Shown: in pieces, positions 19,007 through 28,085 of the stretch
Layout: every line of letters begins with the position of its first letter
How positions within the stretch are numbered: position 1 is the stretch's first letter
Assembly: GCF_000695795.1 (NCBI RefSeq)
Contig: NZ_JNCA01000032.1
Span: forward strand, 1-64,000
Length of the DNA: 64,000 nt
Source of the DNA: Flavobacterium seoulense
Lineage (GTDB): Bacteria; Bacteroidota; Bacteroidia; Flavobacteriales; Flavobacteriaceae
Direction of reading: 5' to 3'
Made by a program: the position numbers and the translations under genes
Notes under the pieces: generated by a model
Told to the model about the DNA's origin: nothing
What the model saw: the letters and a program-made list of their open reading frames with translations, nothing else
Database searches by the model: none

Positions 19007-21340
19007 ATGCAACAATATATTTCCCAGCTTAACGAAGCACAACGTGCGCCAGTACTACAAAAAGATGGACCAATGATTATTATCGCTGGTGCAGGTTCTG
19101 GAAAAACACGTGTGTTAACCATTAGAATTGCTTATTTGATGCATCAGGGAATTGATGCTTTCAATATTTTATCGCTAACCTTTACAAACAAAGCAGCCCG
19201 CGAAATGAAACATAGGATTTCAGATATTGTGGGTTCAAGTGAAGCAAAAAATCTCTGGATGGGAACATTTCATTCTATTTTTGCCAAGATTTTGCGTTCT
19301 GAAGCTGATAAATTAGGTTATCCGTCTAATTTTACTATTTATGATTCTCAGGATTCGCTCCGGGCTATTTCGGGAATTATTAAAGAAATGCAACTCGATA
19401 GAGATATTTATAAACCAAAACAAATTCTGAGCCGTATTTCGACTTTTAAAAACAGTTTGATTACGGTAAAAGCTTATTTTAACGACCCTGAATTACAGGA
19501 AGCCGATGCGATGTCTAAGAAACCCAGAATGGGCGAGATTTATCAGGCTTATGTAGAGCGTTGTTTTAAATCGGGAGCGATGGATTTTGATGATTTATTA
19601 TTGAAAACCAATGAATTGTTGACTCGTTTTCCTGAGGTTCTAGCCAAATATCAAAACCGTTTTCGTTATATTCTGGTTGATGAGTATCAGGATACCAATC
19701 ATTCACAATATTTGATTGTTCGCGCTTTGTCAGATAAATTCCAAAATATTTGCGTGGTAGGAGATGATGCGCAGAGTATTTATGCTTTTCGAGGTGCTAA
19801 CATTAATAATATTTTGAATTTTCAAAAAGATTATCAGGGAGTTCAAACGTACAGATTAGAGCAAAATTACCGTTCGTCCCGAAACATTGTGGAAGCTGCT
19901 AATACGGTGATGGAGCACAATAAGACTAAACTGGAAAAGGTAGTTTGGACTGCCAATGAATTTGGTCCAAAAATAAAAGTACACCGCAGTTTAACCGATG
20001 CTGAAGAAGGCCGTTTTGTAGCCAGTACTATTTTCGAACAAAAAATGCAAAACCAGATGAATAATGGGCAATTTGCTATTTTGTATCGAACGAATGCGCA
20101 ATCGCGCGCTATGGAAGATGCGCTTAGAAAAAGAGATATTCCATACCGAATTTACGGTGGTTTGTCTTTCTATCAAAGAAAAGAAATCAAGGATGTTTTA
20201 TGCTATTTGCGATTAGTTCTTAATCCAAAAGATGAAGAAGCGTTGATGCGTGTAATCAATTATCCGGCTCGTGGAATAGGAGATACTACGGTCGAAAAAT
20301 TGACTGTTGCGGCAAATCATTACAAAAGATCCATTTTTGAAGTGATGCAAAATATTGATCGCATTGATTTGAAATTGAATTCGGGAACCAAACAAAAATT
20401 ACAGGATTTTGTTACAATGATTCAAAGTTTTCAGGTAATTAATGAAAATCAGGATGCCTTTTATATTACGGATCATGTTTCTAAAAAAACAGGATTAGTT
20501 CAGGAATTGAAAAAAGATGCTACTCCGGAAGGAATGGCAAAAATCCAGAATATTGAAGAACTTCTAAACGGTATAAAAGATTTTACAGAAGGACAAAGAG
20601 AGATTGACGGTGCACGTGGTTCTTTGGCTGAATTTATGGAAGATGTAGCTCTGGCTACTGATTTAGATAAAGATACTAATGATGAAGACCGTGTGGCTTT
20701 AATGACTATACACCTGGCAAAAGGATTGGAATTTCCTCATGTATTTGTGGTAGGAATGGAAGAAGATTTGTTTCCATCAGCAATGAGTATGAGTACACGA
20801 TCCGAATTAGAAGAAGAACGCCGATTGTTTTATGTGGCATTAACCAGAGCCGAACATCAGGCCTATTTGACTTATTCCCAATCGCGTTACCGCTGGGGAA
20901 AATTAACAGATAGTGAACCTTCGCGTTTTATTGAAGAAATTGACGGACAATTTTTAGAATATCTAACTCCTGCAGAAACTAATTATCGTTTTAAACCGAT
21001 GATTGATAAAGATGTTTTTGGTGATGTGGATAAATCTAAATTACGTTTGTCTAAACCCGTGAGTGCGACGCCTCCTAAATACATTACGGATAACCAACCT
21101 AAGCCAGAAGCGCCTATTCGAAAATTAAAACCTGTTTCGTCGAATGCACCTTCGGCAGGTGCGAATTTATTTGATAATAAATTAACAGCAGGAAATATTG
21201 TCATGCACGAGCGTTTTGGACGTGGACAAGTTTTGAACTTAGAAGGTGTAGGAGCTGATAAAAAGGCCGAGATTAAATTTGAAGTAGGAGGAATTAAAAA
21301 GTTGTTACTGCGATTTGCGAAGTTGGATGTTATTGGATAA
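19007..21340 (+). CDS. UvrD/PcrA-type 3'-5' DNA helicase
   Basis: It is an SF1A helicase used in nucleotide excision and mismatch repair and in clearing recombination and replication blocks. It has 777 aa. Motifs in order are a Q-motif (LNEAQRAPVL), Walker A (AGAGSGKTRVL), LTFTNKAAREM, Walker B (LVDEYQDTNHSQY), VGDDAQSIYAFRGA (motif III), the QNYRSS region, motif V/VI VALMTIHLAKGLEFPHVF, and ERRLFYVALTRA. The C-terminal about 60 residues (MHERFGRGQVLNLEG) form the PcrA-like C-terminal Tudor fold that contacts RNA polymerase. The neighbours do not form an operon with it, though the Sua5 gene follows 62 bases later. Confidence 0.95.
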   Translation: MQQYISQLNEAQRAPVLQKDGPMIIIAGAGSGKTRVLTIRIAYLMHQGIDAFNILSLTFTNKAAREMKHRISDIVGSSEAKNLWMGTFHSIFAKILRSEADKLGYPSNFTIYDSQDSLRAISGIIKEMQLDRDIYKPKQILSRISTFKNSLITVKAYFNDPELQEADAMSKKPRMGEIYQAYVERCFKSGAMDFDDLLLKTNELLTRFPEVLAKYQNRFRYILVDEYQDTNHSQYLIVRALSDKFQNICVVGDDAQSIYAFRGANINNILNFQKDYQGVQTYRLEQNYRSSRNIVEAANTVMEHNKTKLEKVVWTANEFGPKIKVHRSLTDAEEGRFVASTIFEQKMQNQMNNGQFAILYRTNAQSRAMEDALRKRDIPYRIYGGLSFYQRKEIKDVLCYLRLVLNPKDEEALMRVINYPARGIGDTTVEKLTVAANHYKRSIFEVMQNIDRIDLKLNSGTKQKLQDFVTMIQSFQVINENQDAFYITDHVSKKTGLVQELKKDATPEGMAKIQNIEELLNGIKDFTEGQREIDGARGSLAEFMEDVALATDLDKDTNDEDRVALMTIHLAKGLEFPHVFVVGMEEDLFPSAMSMSTRSELEEERRLFYVALTRAEHQAYLTYSQSRYRWGKLTDSEPSRFIEEIDGQFLEYLTPAETNYRFKPMIDKDVFGDVDKSKLRLSKPVSATPPKYITDNQPKPEAPIRKLKPVSSNAPSAGANLFDNKLTAGNIVMHERFGRGQVLNLEGVGADKKAEIKFEVGGIKKLLLRFAKLDVIG

Positions 21341-21402
21341 ACATTAATTCAATAGATTTTATTAACTTTAATAGTATTCTAAGACATAAAAATAACAACG
21401 CT

Positions 21403-22023
21403 ATGGCAGAGTTTATAAAAATATACGAAGACAAACCATCAGAAGCAGCGATTGCTAAGGTGGTTAAGGTTTTAAAAGAGGGTGGTTTGGTAATTTATCC
21501 AACGGATACTGTTTACGGTTTGGGTTGCGATATTACTAATTCCAGAGCTTTAGAACGTATTGCTAAAATTAAAGGAGTAAAGTTAGATAAAGCTAAATTC
21601 TCTTTCATTTGTCATGATTTGAGTAATCTTTCGGATTATGTGAAGCAAATTGACACGGCTACTTTCAAAATTTTAAAAAGAGCTTTACCAGGACCTTATA
21701 CTTTTATTTTGCCGGGGAATAATAATCTGCCAAAAGAATTCAAGAAGAAAACTACAGTAGGTATACGTGTTCCAGAAAACAATATTACGTTAGAAATTGT
21801 ACGCCAGCTTGGAAATCCAATTGTTACTACTTCTATTCGTGATGAAGATGATGTAGTAGAATATACCACTGATCCGGAATTAATTTTCGAAAAATGGCAA
21901 AATCTCGTAGATATGGTAATTGATGGTGGTTATGGAGATAATGTGGCTTCGACTATTATTGATTTATCAGGTCATGAGCCTGAAATTGTGAGAGAAGGAA
22001 AAGGAGATATTGATATTATTTAG
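21403..22023 (+). CDS. L-threonylcarbamoyladenylate synthase (Sua5/YrdC)
   Basis: It makes threonylcarbamoyl-AMP from Thr, bicarbonate and ATP for the t6A37 modification of ANN-decoding tRNAs. At 206 aa it is a YrdC-only form without the Sua5 C-terminal domain. It has GGLVIYPTDTVYGLGCDITN near the N-terminus, then KRALPGPYTFIL and GIRVPEN, and ends with the conserved ASTIIDLSG. Its start lies 62 bases after the helicase gene with no visible terminator, so co-transcription is possible. Confidence 0.9.
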   Translation: MAEFIKIYEDKPSEAAIAKVVKVLKEGGLVIYPTDTVYGLGCDITNSRALERIAKIKGVKLDKAKFSFICHDLSNLSDYVKQIDTATFKILKRALPGPYTFILPGNNNLPKEFKKKTTVGIRVPENNITLEIVRQLGNPIVTTSIRDEDDVVEYTTDPELIFEKWQNLVDMVIDGGYGDNVASTIIDLSGHEPEIVREGKGDIDII

Positions 22024-22127
22024 TTCTTTGCTTTTCCGAATGTAGTTTTAAAATAGCATTGTAATTTGTAATGATTGTTTTTATATTTTAGCTAGACAAA
22101 ATATAAATTCATTTAAAAAAATACAAT

Positions 22128-22508
22128 ATGGGACTATTTTCAGCATTATTAGGAAACGCAGGATCAGTAAGTCAGGAAGAATTAAAGAAAGACTACGACA
22201 AATTATTAATTGAAGGAGAAGAAATAGAATTAGGTTTTAAGCTAATTCGTGACGTTTTCATTTTTACTACAATGCGATTAATTCTGGTAGATAAACAAGG
22301 TTTGACCGGAAGCAAAATAGAATACAAATCAATTACTTATAAAAGTATTTCCAGATTTAGTATTGAAACAGCAGGAACTTTTGACCTAGAAGCTGAATTG
22401 AAAATTTGGGTTTCAAGTGAGCAGCAACCAAGTATTCGAAAACAATTCAATAAATCAGTGAATGTTTATGATGTGCATAAGGTTTTAGCCAGTTATGTTT
22501 TAAAATAA
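22128..22508 (+). CDS. Bacterial PH-domain protein
   Basis: It is a 126-aa soluble protein matching the bacterial pleckstrin-homology family (bPH, PF08000-like). The features are an N-terminal MGLFSALLGNAG, then LIEGEEIELGFKLIRDVFIFTTMRLILVDKQG, KIEYKSITYKSISRFSIETAG, FDLEAELKIW, and a C-terminal helix. The family assembles into oligomers; its role is not defined. It is a single gene ending in a strong bidirectional terminator. Confidence 0.8.
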   Translation: MGLFSALLGNAGSVSQEELKKDYDKLLIEGEEIELGFKLIRDVFIFTTMRLILVDKQGLTGSKIEYKSITYKSISRFSIETAGTFDLEAELKIWVSSEQQPSIRKQFNKSVNVYDVHKVLASYVLK

Positions 22509-22555
22509 AATATATGTTTTTATAACCGCTGAGTTGTATTCAAATGTATTATAAT

Positions 22556-22588
22556 AAAAAACGTCCCGAGAAATCGGGACGTTTTTTA
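22556..22588. terminator. Bidirectional terminator
   Basis: The stem ACGTCCCGA/TCGGGACGT (22561-22569 with 22574-22582), with a GAAA tetraloop flanked by A- and T-runs, serves the convergent PH-domain and OmpA genes. Confidence 0.9.
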
Positions 22589-22606
22589 TATTGAAATCAA
22601 AACAGA

Positions 22607-23437
22607 TTATTTTTGTTTTTTCATTTCTTTTTCAACCATATCATAGAATTGGTCAATTTTAGGTAAAACTAAGATACGAGTTCTTCTGTTTTTAGCTCTG
22701 TTTTCAGCAGAATTGTTAGCTACTAAAGGAACATAAGAACTTCTACCTGCAGCGATTAATTGCTCTGGTTTAACTCCTAATTCGTTTGTTAACACACGGA
22801 TGATAGAAGTAGAACGTTTCACACTTAAATCCCAGTTGTCAAGTAAAACTCCGTTTCCAATGTAAGGAACATTATCAGTATGTCCTTCAACCATACATTC
22901 GAAATCTGGTTTGTCATTTACAACTTTAGCAACTTTAGCTAAAACGCTTTTTGCTCTGTCAGTTACGTTATAACTACCTGTTTTAAATAACATTTTATCA
23001 GAAATAGAAATGTAAACTACTCCTTTTTCAACATTGATTTCGATATCTTGATCATTTAAACCAACAACGCTTTTTAAACTAGTTACAACAGCAAGAGTTA
23101 CACTGTCTTTCTTGTTTAATGCATCTTGCATTCTAGTGATTTTTAAATCTTTTTCTTTAATAGATTCTAAAGCTTTTTCGATATTTTCAGCTCCTTTTGC
23201 TGTTAAAATTGTCATGTCTTTAGAAGTGTTGATTAAAGTTTGATTGTGTTCTTTTAAACCATCAACTCTGGCAACAAGTCCTGCTTTTTCTTCAAGACAA
23301 GAATTCAATTTTACTGTAGCAGTATTTAATAAATCCTGAGTTTCTTTATTTCTTGCTTCTAACTCCGCATACTTCTTTTTAGATACACAAGATGTCAAAA
23401 GAGCAAGTACCGAAAGGGTCATAACAACTTTTTTCAT
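22607..23437 (-). CDS. OmpA-family outer-membrane lipoprotein
   Basis: It is a peptidoglycan-binding lipoprotein of 276 aa. The lipobox LLTSC puts the lipidated Cys at residue 17. Residues about 20-115 are heptad-rich (AELEARNKETQDLL and on) and probably a coiled coil. The OmpA C-terminal domain covers about 150-262, with GHTDNVPY, LSVKRSTSIIRVL and NRAKNRRTRILV, which include the conserved Asp/Arg that bind diaminopimelate. It likely tethers the outer membrane to the cell wall. It is a single gene with a -7 box at 23464-23471. Confidence 0.9.
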   Translation of the reverse strand: MKKVVMTLSVLALLTSCVSKKKYAELEARNKETQDLLNTATVKLNSCLEEKAGLVARVDGLKEHNQTLINTSKDMTILTAKGAENIEKALESIKEKDLKITRMQDALNKKDSVTLAVVTSLKSVVGLNDQDIEINVEKGVVYISISDKMLFKTGSYNVTDRAKSVLAKVAKVVNDKPDFECMVEGHTDNVPYIGNGVLLDNWDLSVKRSTSIIRVLTNELGVKPEQLIAAGRSSYVPLVANNSAENRAKNRRTRILVLPKIDQFYDMVEKEMKKQK

Positions 23438-23463
23438 AAATTTTATTAGTTTTTGAGTTTTTA

Positions 23464-23471
23464 CAAATCTA
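23464..23471 (-). promoter_or_regulatory. -7 promoter element of ompA-like gene
   Basis: TAGATTTG on the minus strand is a perfect TAnnTTTG, 27 bases before the ATG. Confidence 0.4.
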
Positions 23472-23512
23472 AGGTTAAATGTTTAAAAATTAAAAACAAA
23501 TTAATGTTAAAA

Positions 23513-24502
23513 TCATTTAACAAAGACCTTGCCATTATTTATATAGTAATTTATAACGATGTTTTTTGTATTATAGTATCTTTTTGATTGAAAATGTGCT
23601 CTTTTTTTATAAGTCTTTGAAAATAAAGCATAAAAAGCAAAGTGAGCTTTTAAAATTGCCCAGCAATGTGCAAATTTTCCTTGTAAAATAAAATGGATTC
23701 CTGCAAGTCCATCCAGTGATAACCGAATGAATAAGGTGGAATAAAAATTTTCTTTTGGAAGATTTTTAACCAACATTAATAATGAATTTCTGAAATTCAG
23801 AAAGGTTTTTTTCGGATTTCCTTGTTGTAAGGTAGCGCCACCTACATGATATACTACTGAATTTGGATTGTATTTAATTTGATGATTCTTGTTTTTTGCT
23901 CTCCAGCATAAATCAATCTCTTCCTGATGAGCAAAAAAATCGGCATCAAAACCTTGTAATTCATGATACACTTTACTTCTAATAAAAAAACAAGCTCCCG
24001 AAGCCCAGCTTATTTCGCAGGCATCATTATATTGTCCGTTATCTTTTTCTATAGTATCAAAAATGCGGCCACGACAGTAAGGAAAACCATATTTGTCAAT
24101 AAATCCGCCGGCTGCACCAGCATATTCAAAATATTCTTTGTTTTTAAAATCTAATATCTTTGGCTGAATTATAGCTGTTTCAGGTTCTTTTTCGAAAGTT
24201 GCTATAATAGGTTGTAACCAATTTTCAGTTACTTCAATATCCGAATTGACTAAAGCATACAATTCGGTATCTATATGTTGTAAAGCGTCGTTATAACCTT
24301 TGGCAAAGCCATAATTTCCTGTGTTTTTTACAATTTTTACAATTGGAAAATTGGCTTCAACAAAAGAAATTGAATTATCTGTCGAAGCATTATCAGCTAC
24401 ATAAATATCCGCTTCTGATGAATACTTAACTACTGAGGGTAAAAATTGTTCTAATAATTGTACTCCATTCCAATTGAGGATAACAACGGCTATTTTTTTC
24501 AA
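23513..24502 (-). CDS. GT2 family glycosyltransferase
   Basis: It is a GT-A-fold inverting glycosyltransferase, 329 aa from a TTG start at 24502 (KKIAVVILNWNG is the natural family N-terminus). Motifs are ILNWNGVQLL, YVADNASTDNS, NTGNYGFAKGYNDAL, LVNSDIEVTENWL (the DxD-like SDI) and FFAHQEEIDLCWRAK (acceptor/catalytic ExD region). The C-terminal hydrophobic part suggests membrane association. It is similar to rhamnosyltransferase-like enzymes of surface polysaccharide synthesis, but it has no polysaccharide gene neighbours. An upstream ATG at 24568 would overlap the preceding gene by 50 bases and is less likely. Confidence 0.85.
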   Translation of the reverse strand: MKKIAVVILNWNGVQLLEQFLPSVVKYSSEADIYVADNASTDNSISFVEANFPIVKIVKNTGNYGFAKGYNDALQHIDTELYALVNSDIEVTENWLQPIIATFEKEPETAIIQPKILDFKNKEYFEYAGAAGGFIDKYGFPYCRGRIFDTIEKDNGQYNDACEISWASGACFFIRSKVYHELQGFDADFFAHQEEIDLCWRAKNKNHQIKYNPNSVVYHVGGATLQQGNPKKTFLNFRNSLLMLVKNLPKENFYSTLFIRLSLDGLAGIHFILQGKFAHCWAILKAHFAFYALFSKTYKKRAHFQSKRYYNTKNIVINYYINNGKVFVK

Positions 24503-24518
24503 AGTATATATTGTTTTC

Positions 24519-24962
24519 TTATTTATAATCTGGAAGTTGAGGCAGAAATTCATATTTTTCATTCTCATAATCCATTTGACAAAAATAATGATTCAGTCCA
24601 TTGCTTACCATTAAAAAATTAGATTTCATAGTCATATTATAACGTGCAATCTGATCAAAAGTTCCCTGAGTAATTTTTACTTCAGGCGCTTTGCATTCGA
24701 CCAAAATATTAATGGAACCATCGGTATTAAAAACTACAACATCATATCTTTTTCTTAATCCATTGACCAATAATACTTTTTCGACATTGATTAAGGATTT
24801 TGGATATTTTTTTTCTTCCAATAAAAACCGAACTAGATGTTGACGAACCCATTCTTCGGGTGTAAGAATGATGAATTTTTTCCTGATTTCATCAAAAATA
24901 GCCACTTTATTTTCGCTATTTTTGAAACGAAAAGTATAAGGTTGGAAATTGAGTTTTTGCAT
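24519..24962 (-). CDS. HsdR_N-type PD-(D/E)XK domain protein
   Basis: It is a 147-aa stand-alone domain matching the type I restriction R-subunit N-terminal family (HSDR_N_2). The nuclease-fold core shows as RYDVVVFN (Asp) followed by INILVECKAP (E-x-K). The N-terminal half has LTPEEWVRQHLVRFLLEEKKYP, typical for the family. No other restriction subunits are nearby. This compact form next to holA and a glycosyltransferase is common in flavobacteria and is probably not a restriction system. Its stop is 16 bases before the TTG start of the glycosyltransferase gene. A TATATTTG box lies 5 bases before its ATG. Confidence 0.8.
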   Translation of the reverse strand: MQKLNFQPYTFRFKNSENKVAIFDEIRKKFIILTPEEWVRQHLVRFLLEEKKYPKSLINVEKVLLVNGLRKRYDVVVFNTDGSINILVECKAPEVKITQGTFDQIARYNMTMKSNFLMVSNGLNHYFCQMDYENEKYEFLPQLPDYK

Positions 24963-24966
24963 AAGG

Positions 24967-24974
24967 CAAATATA
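24967..24974 (-). promoter_or_regulatory. -7 promoter element of HsdR_N gene
   Basis: TATATTTG on the minus strand lies only 5 bases from ATG 24962, predicting a nearly leaderless mRNA. Confidence 0.35.
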
Positions 24975-25050
24975 ATTTGAAAATTAGACAATTTGAAAAT
25001 TAGTTTTACTAATGAATTTTAAAAACTGACAACTGCTACTGAACACTGAA
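24974..25050. repeat. Intergenic repetitive sequence, short direct repeats
   Basis: AATTTGAAAATTAG occurs twice (24974-24987 and 24990-25003). It is followed by degenerate CTGAACACTGAATACTTGAA-type words up to the holA start. Such low-complexity words are typical of Bacteroidota intergenic DNA. Confidence 0.5.
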
Positions 25051-25060
25051 TACTTGAATA

Positions 25061-26065
25061 ATGGACGAAGTCATAAAAATTGTAAACGATATTAAAGCGG
25101 GAAATATTAAACCTATTTATTTTTTAATGGGCGAAGAACCGTATTATATAGATAAATTATCGGATTATATTGAGCAGAATGTTTTGTCGGAAGACGAAAA
25201 AGGATTTAATCAAACAGTAATGTATGGTAGAGATGTTTCGGTTGATGATATTGTTTCGACTGCTAAGCGTTATCCAATGATGGCTGAACGTCAAGTTGTA
25301 ATTGTAAAAGAAGCGCAGGATTTAACGAAAACTATTGATAAATTAGAAGCTTATGTCGAAAATCCGATGCTTTCTACTGTTTTGGTTTTTTGTTACAAGT
25401 ATAAAACTTTAGATAAACGTAAAAAAGTAACTAAGTTATTAGCAAAGTCCGGAGTGGTTTACGAAAGTAAAAAACTCTATGAAAATCAGGTAGGCGACTG
25501 GATTAAACGTGTTTTATCCGGAAAAAAATATACTATCGAACCTAAGGCTTCGGCAATGTTAGTCGAATTTTTAGGAACTGATTTGAGCAAAATAAATAAT
25601 GAGCTCGAAAAATTACAGATTATTTTGCCTAAAGGCAGTACTATTTCTCCAAAAGATATTGAAGAAAATATAGGTTTTAGTAAAGATTTTAATGTTTTCG
25701 AACTTCGAAAAGCCATTGGTGAACGCAACCAATTAAGAGCGTATACTATTGCCGAAAATTTTGCCAATAATCCAAAGGAAAATCCTATGGTGGTAACGAC
25801 AAGTCTGGTTTTTGGTTTTTTTGTACAATTATTAAAATACCACGGATTAAAAGATAAAAATCCAAAGAATGTGGCTTCGGTTTTGGGAGTGAATCCTTTT
25901 TTCCTGAAAGAATATGATTTGGCTTTAAAGAATTATCCAATGCGAAAAGTAAGTCAGATTATAGCAGCTTTAAGAGAAATTGACGTAAAAAGTAAAGGTG
26001 TAGGGGCTAATGCAATGTCTAATGCCGACTTACTAAAAGAAATGTTGTACCATATTTTTAATTAG
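25061..26065 (+). CDS. holA: DNA polymerase III subunit delta (HolA)
   Basis: It is the clamp-loader delta subunit that opens the beta sliding clamp. At 334 aa it is of normal length. Family features are KPIYFLMGEEPYYIDKLSDYIEQ at the N-terminus, MYGRDVSVDDIVSTAKRYPMM (the clamp-contact region), the central ELEKLQI helix and the C-terminal LKNYPMRKVSQIIAALREIDVKSKG collar domain. It is divergent from the HsdR_N gene, an arrangement that recurs in flavobacteria. Confidence 0.92.
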   Translation: MDEVIKIVNDIKAGNIKPIYFLMGEEPYYIDKLSDYIEQNVLSEDEKGFNQTVMYGRDVSVDDIVSTAKRYPMMAERQVVIVKEAQDLTKTIDKLEAYVENPMLSTVLVFCYKYKTLDKRKKVTKLLAKSGVVYESKKLYENQVGDWIKRVLSGKKYTIEPKASAMLVEFLGTDLSKINNELEKLQIILPKGSTISPKDIEENIGFSKDFNVFELRKAIGERNQLRAYTIAENFANNPKENPMVVTTSLVFGFFVQLLKYHGLKDKNPKNVASVLGVNPFFLKEYDLALKNYPMRKVSQIIAALREIDVKSKGVGANAMSNADLLKEMLYHIFN

Positions 26066-26108
26066 AATTAATTATTTGATATTTGTACTTTAAAAAAATG
26101 CTAGAATA

Positions 26109-26291
26109 ATGGGAATGAATAAAAATACCATCTTAGGATGGGCTACTTTTATAATGATTTTAATGGGTTTGTTATTAATAGGACTTGGAATTTTTAAATA
26201 TAGAGATGTTTCAGGTATTGGATTTGCTGCTGTTGGGGTAGGTTTTTTTGCTATTGCGTGGGTGTTTAGTTCTTTAAAAGGAAGAGTATAA
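26109..26291 (+). CDS. Small two-helix membrane protein (CAL67264 family)
   Basis: It is a 60-aa protein almost entirely made of two transmembrane helices (about 8-28 and 36-54) joined by FKYRDVSGIG, with a basic C-terminus LKGRV. It resembles the small flavobacterial family named CAL67264. Its function is unknown. It starts 43 bases after holA and is followed by a terminator, so it may be the tail of a holA transcript. Either ATG (26109 or 26115) could be the start. Confidence 0.7.
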   Translation: MGMNKNTILGWATFIMILMGLLLIGLGIFKYRDVSGIGFAAVGVGFFAIAWVFSSLKGRV

Positions 26292-26313
26292 AATATAGAT
26301 ATTATAAAGAATT

Positions 26314-26350
26314 ACGACTATTACTTTTTTAGTGATAGTCGTTTTTTTTT
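26314..26350 (+). terminator. Terminator after small membrane protein
   Basis: The stem ACGACTATTACT (26314-26325) pairs with AGTGATAGTCGT (26331-26342) with one T.G wobble, and nine Ts follow. Confidence 0.8.
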
Positions 26351-26500
26351 ATGTCTTAAAATTGACTTTTTACAGGCTTATTAATACTGAATCTAGATAT
26401 TAACTTAAAATTAACCTTTTTAGGATTTTTGTTAAAAACGCTTAACACAATGGTCATTATTTGAATAATATCACTTAACCTTTTCATCGTTTTTAGAACA

Positions 26501-26508
26501 TAGTTTTG
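26501..26508 (+). promoter_or_regulatory. -7 promoter element of PhoX-like gene
   Basis: TAGTTTTG matches TAnnTTTG. The in-frame TTG at 26506-26508 is part of this box, so ATG 26533 is the real start. Confidence 0.45.
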
Positions 26509-26532
26509 TCAAAAATAAAAAATAGAAAAACT

Positions 26533-28011
26533 ATGAAATTTAATTATCTAAAAAAAGCAGGTGTATTGTCTTTATTCAGTTTAGCAGTTATTGGTTGTCA
26601 AAATGATGACGATAATTCTAAGAAAACAAATGCTACAATCGATTTTAACAACACTTCAAAAGAGCCGGCTTTAGTAGTGGCTAAAGAAGGTTTTGAAAAT
26701 TTGAATATTACAGCAATGATAAGTAGTACTGATGTTTTACCTCAGTCACCTAATTTTGTTTATGGAGCTCAGCCGGATGGAGCTGGATTCATGAAAGATC
26801 CTAATGGTGATGGATATATAATGATTACAAATCACGAAATACTTCAGTCAGTTTCTAGAGTTTATTTTGATAAAACATTAAAAGCTGTAAAAGGAGATTA
26901 TATAGTTGATGCAATAGGAGGTTTAACAAGATTATGTTCTGCAACTTTAGCAACTCCGGCTATTCACGGATTTGGACCAATATTTTTAACTGCTGGAGAA
27001 AGTGGTGAAGAAAGTATGGTTCACGGAATCGATCCTATGGGATTATCTAGCGAGAAAAGCAGAAAAGACAGAGTTTTACCAGCTTTAGGAAAAGCAAGTA
27101 TGGAAAATGCAGTTCCGCTTACTAAAGAGGCTTATTCTGGAAAAACAGTTATCTTAATTGGAGAAGATCAGTCTTATGGAACTTCACATGCTAGTGCTGG
27201 TCAGGTAATTATGTATGTAAGTAATACTGTGGGTGATTTGAACAATGGTAAATTATATGCTTTAAAAAGAAATGATGGTAATCAGGTAGAAACAACTATG
27301 GGAATTGGTAGTTCTTTTGATGTTTCATTTGTTGAAATTCCAAATGCTAAAAACATTACAGGTGCAGAAATCAATAAAACAGTTAACAATTTAGGAGCTA
27401 TTCGTTTTTCAAGAGTTGAAGATATTGATTACCGTAAAGGTTCTGCTAAAAACAACCGTGAAATCTATTTTACAGCAACAGGTCAGGCAACTAATAATGC
27501 TCCTGTAGATGGATACACAATGTGGGGAAGAGTATATAAATTAAACTTAGATGATAAAGATCCATTAAAAGGAAAATTAGAATTAGTTGTTGAAGGAGAT
27601 TCTACTCCGGGAACAGGAATCATCAATCCGGATAACCTTTGTGTAACTGAAAATTATGTTTACATTCAGGAAGATGGAGATTCTTACTATGCTGCTGCAA
27701 AACACGATTCTTACATCTGGCAATACAACATCAATACTAAAGTTAACAAACCTTGGTTGACAATGAATCACAAGCGTGAGGATGTAGCCTGGAATACTAC
27801 TTACAATCAATCTGGTGTTATGAAGTTAGGAAGCTGGGAATATGGAGCAATGGAAGATATTTCAGATGTTATTGGAGTTCCAAATACATTTATTGTAAAT
27901 ATTCACCCGCACACATGGCAAAAAGATGCTTTCAAAAATGCTGACGGAAGTGGTGTTAGTACTAATAAAGAAGGTGGTCAAACTGTGATCATCAGAAATG
28001 TTCAAAGATAA
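26533..28011 (+). CDS. PhoX/DUF839-like beta-propeller lipoprotein
   Basis: It has 492 aa from ATG 26533. The signal peptide ends in the lipobox AVIGC, so it is lipid-anchored outside the cytoplasm. The body is beta-rich with GDGYIMITNHEI, HGFGPIFLTAGESGEES, GEDQSYGTSHASAGQV, RVEDIDYRKGS, REIYFTATG and NPDNLCVTENYVYIQEDGD. These short blade motifs resemble PhoX-type calcium/iron-dependent alkaline phosphatases (DUF839). I infer a phosphatase or related metal-dependent propeller and am not certain of activity. A terminator separates it from the cytochrome gene that follows, but the two may be functionally paired. Confidence 0.55.
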   Translation: MKFNYLKKAGVLSLFSLAVIGCQNDDDNSKKTNATIDFNNTSKEPALVVAKEGFENLNITAMISSTDVLPQSPNFVYGAQPDGAGFMKDPNGDGYIMITNHEILQSVSRVYFDKTLKAVKGDYIVDAIGGLTRLCSATLATPAIHGFGPIFLTAGESGEESMVHGIDPMGLSSEKSRKDRVLPALGKASMENAVPLTKEAYSGKTVILIGEDQSYGTSHASAGQVIMYVSNTVGDLNNGKLYALKRNDGNQVETTMGIGSSFDVSFVEIPNAKNITGAEINKTVNNLGAIRFSRVEDIDYRKGSAKNNREIYFTATGQATNNAPVDGYTMWGRVYKLNLDDKDPLKGKLELVVEGDSTPGTGIINPDNLCVTENYVYIQEDGDSYYAAAKHDSYIWQYNINTKVNKPWLTMNHKREDVAWNTTYNQSGVMKLGSWEYGAMEDISDVIGVPNTFIVNIHPHTWQKDAFKNADGSGVSTNKEGGQTVIIRNVQR

Positions 28012-28028
28012 TTTTTGATATTATTAAA

Positions 28029-28062
28029 TAAAAAAACAGCCCTTTTACAGGGTTGTTTTTTG
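28029..28062 (+). terminator. Terminator between PhoX-like and cytochrome genes
   Basis: The stem AAAAAACAGCCCT (28031-28043) pairs with AGGGTTGTTTTTT (28049-28061), including one wobble. The most upstream in-frame TTG of the next gene (28053) lies inside this hairpin and is not a start. Confidence 0.75.
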
Positions 28063-28085
28063 CATTTATTTACCTAAAAAACACA

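Noticed and set aside
24519..24962. Type I restriction system
   Set aside because: Only the N-terminal nuclease-type domain is present; there is no motor, methylase or specificity gene.
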